From Lasioglossum baleicum (lineage: Eukaryota; Arthropoda; Insecta; Hymenoptera; Halictidae), in contig NC_134941.1 in assembly GCF_051020765.1 (NCBI RefSeq), forward strand, positions 5,208,001 through 5,272,000: a stretch of 64,000 nt of DNA. The letters are read 5' to 3'. Below are positions 6,801-20,591 of this stretch, in pieces. A program made the position numbers and the translations under genes. Every line of letters begins with the position of its first letter. Position 1 is the first letter of the stretch. The notes under the pieces are model-generated. The model was not told where the DNA came from. It was given only the letters and a program-made list of their open reading frames with translations, and searched no databases.

Positions 6801-9800
6801 AAGCACCTAAGGGCTACCTTGATGATCCTCGAGGATCTCACTGAAAAAGCAGTAACGAGAGTTCACCTAACGCCGGACATTTCGTTCACACGTTGAGCGC
6901 CACGCGAGATTTCAACTATTTACAGAATATTTTTATTTACCAGGAGCTTGTTAATAGGATTTTTAATAATTGTGCTATATGTAGATACCAAAAGGAAGCT
7001 TAGAGATCTTTTACATTATAAGCTCAAACGAAATTATTAGTTGATGTTACTGAGAGTGGTTTGTTGGCTCAAAATTAAAATTATGCTGTTGCTGTATCCA
7101 TTAAAATGTCTTGAACTATGCACCGTATAGACTTTTAAATATTATAAAATACTCGCCTGTAGGTCATGTGTTAATAATAATTGTTAGATTATACTAAATA
7201 TTATGTTAAAATTTTATCAACATTATATTAAAATAACAAGTAAATTGTAGCTATTAGACACTCCTTAAGAGCACTGTTTCATTTCTCGTAAAATTCTGCG
7301 AAAGAATGTTCTTACTTAAAAAATGAGCTTTGTAACTATCTTTACGATCATCTCTACAGTACTTGAAATTTAGGCAAGAGGGATGTAGGGTACTTATCAA
7401 AGGGGGCGGATAAACTACTATAGCAAAAACAATGACTGCATCATTCGAATTCGATGATGCCGTTAGAATCAAATAAATCAAATCTAACGGTGCGCACGGA
7501 AGCTATTCAGTACAAAGATTTTTCTATCTGTCAGGTGGAACCTTCCACCGAATTATAAAAGTGTAAATACCATAAACATTCAGAGAAGTTCTAGATCCGG
7601 TGAATAAAAGAAACCGTGCAAAACCCCAGAAGCATAAAAAGCAATGGAACCTAAACGGACTGGCCCTGTCTTATCGATGAGTCCGAGGATCGCCGAAGGA
7701 GGTGTTCCGATCATCAAAAACCGCAGAAAAGTGTTGATTGAGTCGAATCAATTAAAACCCCGGGCGACGTGGTATCGGGAATGGTAGATCGTCGGGGGCA
7801 GAAACAAACAGACAGCGGGCACCGATACCTTGTATCTCAATTTATAATGTAATCGCTCCTTCCCTCCGAGGTTTTCAATGGACCCGTCGATCTCTACCGA
7901 GCGGCCATTTACGACGTGAAACCGCGGGGCCGACGATTTCACCGACGAGGAAAAAGAGAACGTCGAAAAAATAAAGTGGGAACACGCTTGTCCATATCTG
8001 ACCGAGGATCTTTTGTGGTGGCTCCTGGTCTTCGAAGCTCCTCTACGTTCGAACCCGATATCTTTTGATCGGCTACCTTCCTTTCAGCGAGATAGACTTC
8101 TTCGACGAGTCCTCCTTGCCTGTTTCTTCTCTCTTTTTCTCTTTCTCTCCTCTGCCTCTTCCTGCTTCTCTCCAGTCGACTTCTCCCCTTCCGTCTGCTC
8201 CTTTTATCCGCTTCGATCACGTCCTCGCGGTTTTGTTCGGTAAACAAACCCACGATTGTTGCGGTCCGTCCGTGGTTCGTCCCGGTGCGGTGCGGTGGCA
8301 CGCCATTTCGCGGTCACTGCGAAAAATCCATTAGAACCACGCCTCCTCTGCCGAGACAATCACGCAGTTCCTCGAGATATCTTCACGAATTGCGGAGAAT
8401 TGTTTGTCGTTAGACGCGCGACGAATTTAATCAGGATTCCAATGAGTAGGCTGCCGATTTTATGATGAAGTCGAGTAACTGCAATTCGGAATGACAGAAA
8501 GATCGAAAGAACTGATTAACTTTTGTAATATTGGTCTTGGATTTTTTTTTTTGAGAAGTTAGATGATGAAAATTGCAGTTTTTCTATCAATCTTTCAATG
8601 CCTCTCGTTTCTTTCGGTGTTTCTTTCGAACTAACCCCAAACACAGCTTTAATATTAAATGACCACATCAAAAACACTCAATTTTTGACATACATCCTAA
8701 ATGAAAAATGTTAATATTCAATAATATTGTTCCAATGAGTAACCATTTTTCAACCATGCTAATTTGAATATCTACTCATTGTTCAGTGATGGAATAGTTC
8801 CAAAACCGGTCGGAAAGGGAAAAATCGGAACTTCATTGAAACGCGATTTAACAAAACGACGCGGCGATTTCATTTAGACCGAGCTAATAATTATTAGCAT
8901 TTTAATACGATCGGTTACGGTTAGAGGTAACGAATAAATTCCATTTGGCTGGGTCCATGAAGGCGTACTGAATGGGCGACGGTCTCGTGGTCGTCGGTGC
9001 CGAGTCGCAATTGATATTACCGATCGGATCCCGAAGAAAGCAATCGGAACGGAGAAATGGAGATCAAGGAGCCGGCGCGCGGCGGAAGGTGGTGCAGCCG
9101 GCCGAATCGATTGGAATTAATCGAATCCGTGTAGGGAGGTGGTGCGCGCCAGGTTAGCCGAGATTTCTGGCGATTTAATTCCGGTGGCCGAGTTTCCATC
9201 GTCGGGGTTCTGGCAGCCGTGGAATCTCCCATTCGCCTACGGATCCCCGTACCCGATTTCCATTGATAGCGTCGGACGCGAACGCCGCTGCAGGCGGGCC
9301 ATGTTCGATCCTCGGAAGTCGAGGATTCCGCGGCGGCCATTAGTAACCGAATTAATTAGGCAAATCGGTAGCCACGATGCAGTTACAATTAATCTGTACC
9401 GCGATTCCGCGTGCAGAGCTATTCCGAACGGCTGTACATTCTGCGGCGGGTAATTGCGCGCGGTTCCACCACCGGCGCCGTTTCTGTCGTTCGATAACAA
9501 AATAGCCCCCGACGAACCCTCTCCCCCCGACAGTCGGAACTTCCGGTCCGCTACGGCCGAACGATGTTTTTGTTAATTATAGTCCGCCGGGTAATTGAGA
9601 TACGTTTGGAAATCCGTGGCGTAGTATCTCGGAAAGCTGCCAGACTTTATCGAGTACGATCGGCTTTTTTCGCGTTCCTACGATCGACACTCAACGATCC
9701 AGTCGATCGAGAGCTTACTCTTGTCTTCTTCTTGCTTTTCGATGGGGCGGTTCAGAAACGAGATGGACAGGTTTCTTATGTTTCTTGAATCCGTTTAGCC

Positions 9801-12540
9801 AAATGACGGGCTTTGGGTTCATTTTGATTCGGAATTGTAAACATTGCATTTTTAAATGCTAATTTTTTAGTGGCCGATTCGTCTCATCAAAAATTCTACA
9901 GAAACTATTCACGCTACGCTGTTAAGATTAACAAGAAAATATTTTTATTCTCTAGCAGATGGATTAACGTTGTACGATTAACATGTAAACTGGGAGGTGC
10001 AAAGTCACAAGCATTGACCATATTAAAAGAGTAGAGTGCTTTTGCATGTAATACGATAAAGCAACAGAACGCGTTGCGCAGTGTTCATAGGAACTTAATA
10101 AAAAGAACACAACTGTGAGAATCGAACATGACGGGAATCATTTCAAACGATTTTTATTGTAATAACTTTAACGCAGTTGGCGACGTTAAAAGTGTTCATG
10201 TACGCAATCATTGACAGCAATATTTATACTGTTTATATCAATGGTCTTTTTCTATCTTATTTTGTTTCGGTGTTTTTCTGCAAGGGGTTCAATTTAATAC
10301 ATTGCCAATGTTTACGTTCTTATTACAAAACAATTTTTCCAAAAATCTACAGCACATTTTGACAAGATATTAGATATTATTTACTACAAATATTATAATG
10401 CAGGATAAAAATTTCCGAAATTAATTTTCAAAGGGGATTTAGAAATAGGGTGTAAGCTCGTAGAATAAACAATTAAAAAAGAGAAATTACGAGCAACGCA
10501 GACTTATTGTAGGTGATAATTCGAGAGGAACAGAAATGATTCTCTGAGAAACAATGAAGCAAAGTTTACTGGGTCCACTGGAACGATTCGGATGAAAACA
10601 ACAGTCTGAAGAACAACGGAAATTAACGCTGTCTTTTTGCAAAACGACCAGAGAGAGGACCGTTAGTGGTTATAAACGGATCGTTGGCCACATTAAACGC
10701 ATATTTATCTCGTGTTGCCATGGACGACGTTTCCGTCGTCGTTATTTCATCGTTATTTCCCTGTTATTTCCGGCACATGGTTAAGCGAGAATTATTACGA
10801 GCGTTACCGGTATCGGCCAGGTACGATCCAGCCTCGCAATATCATCCTTCTTTCTCGCTATAAACCACCGAAAATTAAGTTACGGCCAGGAATTATAGTC
10901 ACTTTCACGGACAATGAGTGCCCGAATTCGGAAGAACGCCGAGAATTATACTTGTTATTTACCTTTGCAAAAACAATGAATCGACCGAACGAATACGACT
11001 AAATAAAAGTGTAGTGATTTCCACGTGAAATTGTTTATTCACTTTCACTTTTCAACCGCTTTAGCAGCTGATAATGTTGGCATAACAATGTTAAAGAAAG
11101 GTGTGTCTTACAGAAACAGCGGCAACTGTTCTCAAACAATTATTATTGAAATTATAGGAGTGTTTCCATAAAATTTTCATAGATTTCTTTACTTATATAT
11201 TATGATAAAAATTGCACAAAATCTAAATAAATTCAGTCTTTATTTTTATAAGACCACATGTACCAGCCAATTCTAACGTACTTATTCACTAATTACTATC
11301 ATTTTCTAATAACTACCTACCGGTTAAAAATAGATAGACAGATTGTAAATAAAAAATGTGATAACGATAGAACATTACAGTGTAAGCATTGCAACGTAAC
11401 AATTGAAGATTGCAACGTTAAAAAAATAAGTGGTTGCAAATAATCGTGAACGGGGTATGGGTCTGTGAAAAAGAAATTGGATCTCGGTGGAGCTACGGGA
11501 AATGCAGTTCGGACTCTTTAAACACTTTCCGGAGCGTGATTAGAGGCGATCGTAAAACGGATCGGGGCGATTAATTATCGGTCACACAAGAGGCTTTGGA
11601 CCATAATCCGGCCGAGTTTAAATGTCGAACGTGGGGGGTTACCAAATCGTGGCGGGGTGTGATTTGTGGCGAACGCTTAGAGGACGAAATTGCACCGCAG
11701 GACCAAGCAGGATCGGTTCTACGTCAGGGTGATTAGACGTTATTGATGCCCGAACGGTACTGCAGCTTCATGGCAATGAGCATCTGAATCATTCGGCGCC
11801 GCCGCCGCGCGTTCGGAATTACCGTTAAATCCATATTCTTTGCGTTAACGCCGGTGTTAACACTCGGCTTGCTCGAATGCCGAGTACTGTTATTGACTCT
11901 AAAATCCTGATTGAGGATCTGATTCGTTCGCTCTGTGATTGCTCGCAGCCCCTACAATTTTAACACTACAACCATCGGACGAATCAAACTAACTTCTTTT
12001 CGAGTTTTCCTTTCGCGATTATTGAAATTGTACAAATCTTCTCATCAGAAATTTTCGAATGAACTTGAAGCACATATTATAGTGAATAAATATAATCTTC
12101 TTATCATTACAATGAGAGGTATTAGATGTAGAAATAAGTACTATCCATACAATTTTATACAAACGACATAGCTATTTAAATGGAAATATACCCTTGCTCT
12201 TTTACAGTTTTAGAGCATCGCAACCCCTTAAATGGACCTTCAAAATACGTATACATATTTGAAAAAGGCAACGATTCAATCAATGTATTTAATATTTATT
12301 TCCATCGAAGTGGTAAATCCAAACGTAGTGGTAACAGATCTCTGAAAGTTTTACACATACATAGTGGCTGCAAATAAGCCGGTGATTATAATCATTGTTT
12401 CCAACTTAGTGATCAGACACACGAGAAATACAATAAAGTGCTCTGTTTGAACACTTTTTCGTTACTTTCTATCAGAGATTGACACATGTAAGAAGCATCC
12501 CCGCTGCGATTACACGTAAGCTACATAAACCGAAGCTATT
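6801..12540. other. Alternating AT-rich and CpG-rich non-coding DNA
   Basis: CpG-rich patches at about 7600-8420, 8960-9560 and 11460-11850 alternate with AT-rich stretches at 6900-7500, 8480-8900, 9830-10660, 11020-11440 and 11930-12480. A pyrimidine-rich tract lies at 8120-8200. Homeodomain-like TTAATTA/TAATTA words are common. I find no terminal repeats, tRNA or credible exon. Confidence 0.45.
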
Positions 12541-15500
12541 AATTACGAGGAGCGAGACAACGTGAGATAATTAATTACACCGGGTAATCTGCAAGCAGAA
12601 TCTTCACGCGAGATAGATCCTCAATCTTTTTCCCCGAATTGTTAATTGACGCCGCGGCGAGGAAAGAGCAGGAGAACACTCCGATAAAATCGGCGCGTAG
12701 ATGGCGCGCCGTGTCTTAATTGCCGTCTCCATCTCGTTTGATTCGCGGCCGATAAACATAATTACAACTTACGGCCGCGAAAAATCGTGTCGTCGTGAAT
12801 TCGACAGCTCGCTTTCTTCGGAACAGAAGGGTCCAGGTGCGAAACAGTACGGCTTGGACACTCGTCTTCTATTCGATCCAGCGTGCAAGCTGGATTTTCT
12901 GATGCCTACCCTCACACATCCCTTCCCAAGCCCTTCAAACCTTCAGGAATCGTTGCTTCCTGATCGGTCGGCCGGGAACGATAAGGGAAACATATTTATT
13001 TCCAGGTGAACCGAGGCGAATAGCGGAGACGTGATGCGGAAACGATATCTGGATGTGCGCGAAAATAACAGAGGATTCGCATACAGTCCTCGCAGAAAGT
13101 CTGCGACACCCTCTAACTCGGTAGTAGTTCGTTCTTTGCGTTCAACAGACCTCGGATCCAACACTTCTGAATTCATTAATATCTAACAATTTTTCTAAAT
13201 ACATATTTTTAATATCGAAAACGGTGTTCAAAAATTTCAAAAGTTGAGTAGATTTATTTTTACATTTTTCTTTACTTGGAACGTTTGTTTGAAGCAATTT
13301 TAATTCGCATTTTTCAACAATCCTTGCTTAACACTACTATGCCTGGTTTCACGCTTTTTATAATTATTGATATTACGAATATCCCTCTGCTAGAAATTAT
13401 TAAATAAATTTACTCATTCAACTACATATGTAGGTACTGTTATAAAAATGGCGAGAAAGTAAAATAATTTAGTCTTGCAACGTAGGCAGTGGCGACAATT
13501 GTTACGAAGTTACAGTAAATCAAAATTAAAAATTAAAAAATTTATATCTTACATGCACCTAGTACAGTATTTTTGTTGAACTAAATCCAATACATTTTTG
13601 CTTACAGTTATCGCTTTTAGAGAAAGTTAGGAAATTAGTTGAAGTAGAAAGTTGATATAATTGTCGGCGATATTTTCTTGGAAGCAAATGTTCATTCAAC
13701 TGGGATACCTGTACTGCTCTCTTTACGAGATAGTATGCAATTTCGTGATTCAGTAGGCTGGTATGCGATAGTTTGCAAAATAACTTGTAATCGAAGAAAT
13801 TATCCAATAGTTGGTACACGTTTCATTTTCGGATATTAAATATTTCAGCATAATTATCGAGAGCATAAATTTCTTCTGTATGTACGCCGAAATTTTTTTC
13901 ATTTTCATCGTGTCAGTGAATGCGTTATACACAACAGGTACACGCGACAAGTAATTAAAGTATTCATACAAGTGTAAAATATTTTGTTCCGGATTATGCG
14001 TCCGATCCTCATGTCGTGCTGAATTTTAATGTGAAAAACTTCATCAGCTTTTATTTTAATATGGCAAAGTTTCTCATGCATTGAAACGTTCCAAACAATG
14101 TCTACGTATGAAGAGAAAAACTGATGCAGAATAATACTTGAACACGTTTCACTCCGCCAGCGTGATAAATAAAATAACAGATGTCATAGGTTTATAGAAT
14201 ATGCAAACGTGCGAAACCCGATGAAATGGAAAACATTTAACAAACTTTGAGAATGCTTCTACCGTGATTATTATGTTTGAAAAAAAATCTTCCGAAATAT
14301 TTTTCACTTACTACAATCTTTGCAAAGTTTTATATCATTTTAGCTTGTACAATAATACAATGACAAATGTCAATATTTTCGAAATTAAAATGCTTGTCTC
14401 TACTTTTTGGAACATTTAATTTATAATAAACATAGTTAAATTATTTTAGGCATATCTGGGAGTCTCTAGACATATCTGGCAATATTGTAAACGTGTAAGA
14501 GTCTGTAAATGTCTAAATTATTACCCGGATCCTTGAGAATTTTTCAATTAGGTATCAGGGAATGTTTGTAAATTTGTAAAAGCATATTGAATGTTATCTG
14601 TGGTCACAGACATCGATCTTAATCGCATCGTGGAGATTCTGATCGGGAAGGGATATCCGCGACATCAAAAAGTTCGAGATAAAAGTCGACCATTTTTCGA
14701 CCGAGTGTACGGAATTTTTCATTTCGCTTGTACATAAAGTTTTATATTCCAAGGAGGCAGTCGCGATGCCGTACATCTTTCTGATCTCCAATCGAGCCGT
14801 CGCTTAGCGGAGCGTGAAACACATTTGCTCGAATCGTGGTGCCCCTTAACCACGCAAGCACTTACACACACCACGGATCCCTCGTCGGATGTGCTAAAGT
14901 AAAACTCGCGCGGAATACGTTCCACTATTCAGCCATCTTCGAGAAAACATTTGCTGAATACTTTTACCCGTATTCCATGCGGATCCTCTGAAATATCTGC
15001 CGGTTTCGTGAACTAACACTATGTACGTATACTACTGTGACTGCACAATAAAACCGTCCCCGAAACTCGACAATTTATTATTTATTTTTAGATTGTTATT
15101 ACTGAAAAATTATGCGTCTGAAATTAGAAATGAAGTGCGAGTAAAAAATATCTGTTTAATGAATGCTTCGTTTCACTTTCTACTTCTTAAAACTCCTAGC
15201 ACAGAGAAAAAGTTTTTGCGAAAACATCTGAATAATTTGTTTAGAGTCTATTTCCTTGGACATTGGTTCTCGAAAAGTTAGTTACATCTAATTCTTTGAA
15301 AACTAAAATAAAGGAAAAATGTCTTTCATTGATTGGAAAATTCCTTTTGGTAAAAATCAAATAAAATCATTGTTTTGTCTATTGATGGCACTTCCTTAAT
15401 CACTGACGAGCAATCTATGTAGCACGAACTAGACATTATAAATAGTATCTTCAGTTCTCAATCACGAATGGTTAATTCAACCATTGCCCGATGTAGTATC

Positions 15501-15950
15501 CAATATAAAATATCCTGGATCTATCAACAAGTGATCTCTGCGTCAGCATGAGCCATCATTTCTTTTCTGCCTCCATCATATTCGTGTTATTTAAAGAATG
15601 ACATTTACTAAATGTTTAAACTCGTAGTTATAAGATGTAGCTAATTTAGATGCGAAGATAATACATAATTTTCTTTCAGTTACTAGTTCAATAGTTCCAT
15701 TTAGTACTGATTGAAGTATGTTCATCTCATTTGTTCCTTTAGACTGAAGTTTGACTTACGTCCATTATCCAATCAGCAACACCTGACTTTCAGATTCTAA
15801 TCGTCATAGGATGCTGCAAAGAGTTCACACGAAAACAAAAATCTCTATAAAAAAATTATGAAATTCAATCATTAACGTCTATCGACAAGTTTGCAAGAGC
15901 AGAACTCGCAGATGTGGCCAACTGAACGTACCACGCTAATCCGTCACATT
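12541..15950. other. Gene-free stretch, CpG-rich then long AT-rich
   Basis: A CpG-rich patch at about 12540-13150 is followed by ~2.8 kb of AT-rich DNA, interrupted by a moderate-GC patch at 14600-14990. At 14450-14525 the words CATATCTGG and GTCT(C/G)TA recur as short direct repeats. No gene or mobile element is recognised. Confidence 0.4.
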
Positions 15951-16850
15951 AGATATCAACCTTCGGTCAGGTGAAATTTCCTGATCGGCTCTAAGCATCG
16001 AGGAGTTAGGAAGAATCCGTGGCCGCCGGTCGCAAGGTATGGTTCAGCTCCGCGGAGGATTGAGGAGCATCCGGCGTAGGCGCCGCGGCCAGAGAGATAC
16101 ATAGAACTAGCGCGAGTGGAATTGAGCGCCGGATAATTGTTTCGAACAATCCCGGGCGACGCTTTTCGTCGGTTTCCATGGCGACTTGCGCCAGGCGAAC
16201 GTTCTCCGCGTCGGTTGGCAATCGAAACCGGCCGCGGTGGGGAGGCACCCCTCTCTCTAGGGGATCTTGGTGGGGGACGAGAACGTCGTGGCGTAGGCGG
16301 GGCAAAAGTTGAACGAAGAAGTCGCTTGTTCGTTGGAAACGCCTCTTCCGCCCGCGTGCCGTTCGTTCCCCTCGCCTCGTGCATGTCGGCCGAAGCCTCG
16401 GCTCGAAATCGTTTCGTTTTTATTATCGCTCTTGAAACAGTCGAGCCACGATGTCGGCAGGGCACATCGATCCACATTAGCTCCTAATTTCACGTTATTA
16501 TCCCCCCCCCCTTTACCACCCAACTCACCTGGGGAAGTGGGGCCAGGGGGTGGGGCGGGGGGACGAGCGCGCGACTCGCCGCGCCCGGGACCCTTGATTT
16601 TTCAGTTTTACCACCTTCCGCTTAGGTCCGCTCGTCCTGCGAATTAACCGGACGCTCATTTGCTCCTCGGCTACCTTTTGAATCGCCTCGTCTCGCGATA
16701 CGAGCCCTTTAACAAGCTGCTCGTTCAGGACACTCGATCTTAAGCGGTTCCTCGAACGCTTCGATTGAAATTATTCAGGAGCTTCTTCGCCGGAAACGTT
16801 TAGTTTAGCACGTCGACTGCCACGTCGGTTTTATGTGGATAACACGGTTT
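15951..16850. other. CpG-rich patch with strong strand-asymmetric G/C runs
   Basis: This dense CpG patch contains overlapping open frames on both strands, which is typical of GC-rich DNA lacking stops and is not evidence of genes. It includes a 10-C run (16502-16511) followed immediately by the G-quadruplex motif listed separately. No exon with credible flanking splice signals stands out. Confidence 0.4.
16531..16562 (+). other. Strong G-quadruplex motif next to a 10-C run
   Basis: Five G-runs with short loops: GGGG-AAGT-GGGG-CCA-GGGGG-T-GGGG-C-GGGGGG. A run of ten C residues lies 20 bp upstream (16502-16511), so the C-run could instead pair with a G-run. Such motifs are often found at promoters or origins, but no gene is visible beside it. 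Confidence 0.7.
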
Positions 16851-19820
16851 ATCGTCCATTTTTATAAATTAATCTCTGTCATAATATATGTTTGTAAAGC
16901 AAATTTGATTAGATATCGTAGGATCCAAGAGGATTAAAGGATGCGATCAATTAAAAATGTGTAGCTTGGGTCGAGCTAAATAAATTTCATTGATTTTGTG
17001 GGTCTTTTCGGGGTGCTGGTTTCACAGCCAACGTGTTAATCAGCTGTCTGATTTGCAGGTGAAATGTATCAAATTAATACAAGAAACGAATTAATCTTCC
17101 CAAGCGATGCCTGGGCCTATTTTGACATATATCATTCCAAAATCTTTGTACGGCTTTTTTTACATAATAATCCTGAGCAAAATTATTAGGTTACGTTAGT
17201 ATGAGTGATTTATGGTTCATAACTGAAACCGTTATTGCCGTTAAAGGATGTATTAAAAAATCCTTAGCCATGCAACATAGATTTTCTAATAAATAATCGC
17301 TGGTAAATAATGATAACTAATTGCGAAAGTGCATCAAAATTTACATATGTGAGTTAAACAGACGTTCATCCCCTTAACAATTTCAATAGAATCTTCTAAT
17401 GAATTTCGAATGTATTTAGGACCCAAAAATGTACTACAAACACCCGACGCCTGCTAGTGATTAACCACAAGCCGTAGACATTAATTTCATATCGAGATCA
17501 TGCTGGTCTCTTTACCCGTTCATGCATCAACGTCACTTCGGGACGTCCATCCTCGTTCTCGGCGGCTTTAATTAATCTGTAGACGTCTTCGAGATTATCC
17601 CGCTTCTTCGTCGTCTCTCCCCGGCGATTTTAATTTATTCTTCGGACTGAATTTTTTGGATACAATGTGCTACATCGACGATTACTCCGAGAGAGTATTC
17701 CCAGCAGCGTTTTATACACTGTTCCATCGAAACGTTCAATCTACAAATCCATTTCCGCCTCTTTCATCGTCCACGATAGCTTCAATCGAAATTGGACACG
17801 CGATTAGACCGACGCTCTTGTATTGGATATCTCATAACGGTGAGGAAAATGGAGCTTGTCGGCATGATAGAGCCGAATGAGTTGTAAGCAACGAGAGTGA
17901 GACTGTTACAGATACGGTATTGTCGAAAATAGAAGTCGCTTGATTGCCATAACACCGGGCGATCGTCTTCGCGTTGTCAACGGCGTTATTGGCCGCGACC
18001 ACTCTGATAGGACGAAACATACGGCGACTCGATTAACACGCGCATGTGCCAATAGGCACATATCGACATTTATTGCTTGCCACGGTGGTCGATAATGGGA
18101 CACACGATGTCCAGTAATCGGTTTTCCTGGAAAAATTGCTGAATTCATCTCTTGCCCGATTAAAACAATGTCGCGCGATACGAACTCTAATCAGAATTTG
18201 TTTGAACCGTAATCGCCGACTGTAAATAGTGTGGCCAGTGAATGACAAGCTGAAATTAGTATTCGCAAGTTATTTAATTTTCTAGGTGTTATTTCCATAA
18301 GAAGGCTGTGTCATTATTAAGATCTCATATGCCAGAACACAATTACAACAATACTTGATGGTCATTGCTTCAATTAAAAATCTGGCACTGGATTAAACGA
18401 AAAATGGGCCAAACAGTCGACGAATGCATGAATAAAAATATTCTAGTGAATCATAATTATACGAACAAAGTTTACATGGTACTCACGATAATAATACTTA
18501 CTTCGAATACGTGGGATGTTGTTCGCGAGACATCTGTAAACTCACAATAGAATTATTGCACAAATCTCAACAAGAGGGCATCGTAAATGCTATTTTTTCG
18601 CCTGATACAAATTATGTTCATTCAAGGTGCTATTGAAAATTGTGGAAAATTATTGCATTTATTAATATTCGTTACTGTAGTATCTTCTAATTCAACAGTG
18701 ATGAAAATATTTCATTATCTTCGGATAAATTTGAATTTTCGTGGATTTCAGTTTCACTTGAGAGTTAAGTAATCGCCAGTGGAATTGTATTTATTGCAGT
18801 TTCTAGGTCACTTTGACTATTATTAAAAGATATATGTAGATTTAGGATTATTTTCCGATTTCACCTCGGTAATTTGTACTTGTGTATATCGTGCTTCTCA
18901 GATACTAATAACAACGGAATCCTAAATGTCAGTGATCAAGTTAATTCGATTTCGTATAAGGCGTGATCTTTGCCCGTAGCCGTCAGAAAGTTTTCTTTAA
19001 TTACTATCAATTTTCGATACCTATCGGTTCATTTATCTTCCACAAACATTGACGCACACTTGCGCCGGCATTCCTCGCTTGCGAAAGAGAACAAATGGTG
19101 TAAGGTAATTAATTTACGTGGACAAAACCAGTAACGAGTTCGGCGCATGCAACCGGTACGCAGACGGCTTCTCTCACGCGATATCCCGTAATATTCGTAT
19201 GTACGAAACGGGTTACGCGTCGACTCGCCTTAATATTCTTCCCTCGGTTTCCGTATGTCAATCTAAACATTCCTCTTAGTCCACTAAACTATGAAAATGC
19301 TAATCTCTTGTTGCTTCAGGCGTATTTTAACGAAGGTAATAAAGCTCCACTTAATTAACTTTAAATGAAAATAACACTTTACACCTGTGTTCCATTTTTT
19401 ATTCGAACACCACGTGGTTTTGTTTAATTTCTCGTCGATTATCTCATCAATAATCTATTACAATAAAATTTTAGATAAACTGACACATTTATAGCAGTAT
19501 TTATTACAGGATATACCCACGTTTAGATTTCTACTTATTGTAAGATGTAACTAGTTCTACTCATGAATTCAATAAGAGACCCGGGACAAAACTTTCTTTT
19601 CCATTTCACCACTTTCTCTTCCCATAATTTTTCATAGCCTATCCAACTGTCATACATACATTATTTTATTAGAATTAATGATCATAATCTTGCGTGGAAT
19701 ATATGTATTATCAACTTCCTCAAATCACAAAATCAATGATCAAATATTAAAACAATTATTATCAAAAGCGTTTCATCTCCAGTATAAAATACAAGGCGAA
19801 GTTTAAAAGTCTGACTTGAT
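16851..19820. other. AT-rich gene-free stretch
   Basis: Mostly AT-rich DNA with a moderate-GC patch at 17460-18240. The dispersed repeat copy at 17095-17290 is listed separately. Nothing else is recognised; the short frames here have no family features. Confidence 0.4.
17095..17290 (+). repeat. Interspersed repeat fragment, copy B
   Basis: The part at 17140-17260 aligns with 5655-5795 through shared words in the same order (ACATAATAATCCTGAGC, AAAATTATTAGGTT, GTTAAAGGATGTATTAA). Its left end (GCCTGGGCCTATTTTGA, about 17108) also resembles 47896-47915 (ACCTGGGTCTATTTTGA). A third, shorter relative is therefore likely at 47890-47940. Confidence 0.5.
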
Positions 19821-20570
19821 AGATGTTACATGGCAAGGGGTTTAAAAAACCACAAAATCATAAAGCCTACACCATGTTTCACCTTAAAGGAGCATCGCTG
19901 CAGTATCGCCTTACTCAGAGCGATCTGTACGATCAGGTGCGCGATAAAGCAATCTGGCGTCGTCGATCGACGACACTGGTGTCCAGTGAAAGTCAACGGT
20001 ACGTGAAAAGTCCCTCCACCCGAAATCCAGCAATCGCCTGGTGATCTTTGAGAGCACACTATACACAGCTCGACGGTGTCCCTGGGAAACCAGGCTGAAC
20101 AAAGCTTCTTTCATCGGGGGAATCGCGTAATTAACGTGTCCGATCATCGTGATCATCTTCTAACGCGATGTGGCGACCGATCAAAAACGTTCCTTCTTAT
20201 CGTTCCCATCGATCTTTCCGCAGTGGTTACCCGTGTGCAGTGTGCACGTCCCAGAGGACCGAAAAAGGGGACCTCCACGTGTATACATACATATATTGTC
20301 CGTCCACGAGAAAATGGCACGCGAAATGACAGAGAGGGTCCCCGAGATCCCACTCTTAACGCCAGCCTAGAAGGGCTTATAGGTTCTGGAGAGACAGCGA
20401 AATATCGTCAACGCATTGCTCAACAAATGCAGTAGTTTTGTTCGGATGTAAGGCGACGGTGTCTGTTCCGAAATAAGGAAATCGCTATCCCCTTTTCTTC
20501 TTTTGAAGTTGTTCGCACGACATAGTTGATTGTCCAACTCTGTTGTACTTGAATACAGAAGTATACTTAA
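19821..20570. other. Moderate-GC patch with a 16-bp perfect palindrome
   Basis: GTCGTCGATCGACGAC at 19959-19974 is a perfect 16-bp palindrome. It is followed directly by the perfect hairpin CACTGG-TGT-CCAGTG (19974-19988). Open frames on both strands overlap and none is convincing. Transcription-factor dimer sites or chance are both possible. Confidence 0.45.
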
Positions 20571-20591
20571 AGGTTTTTCAAGAAAATATTG

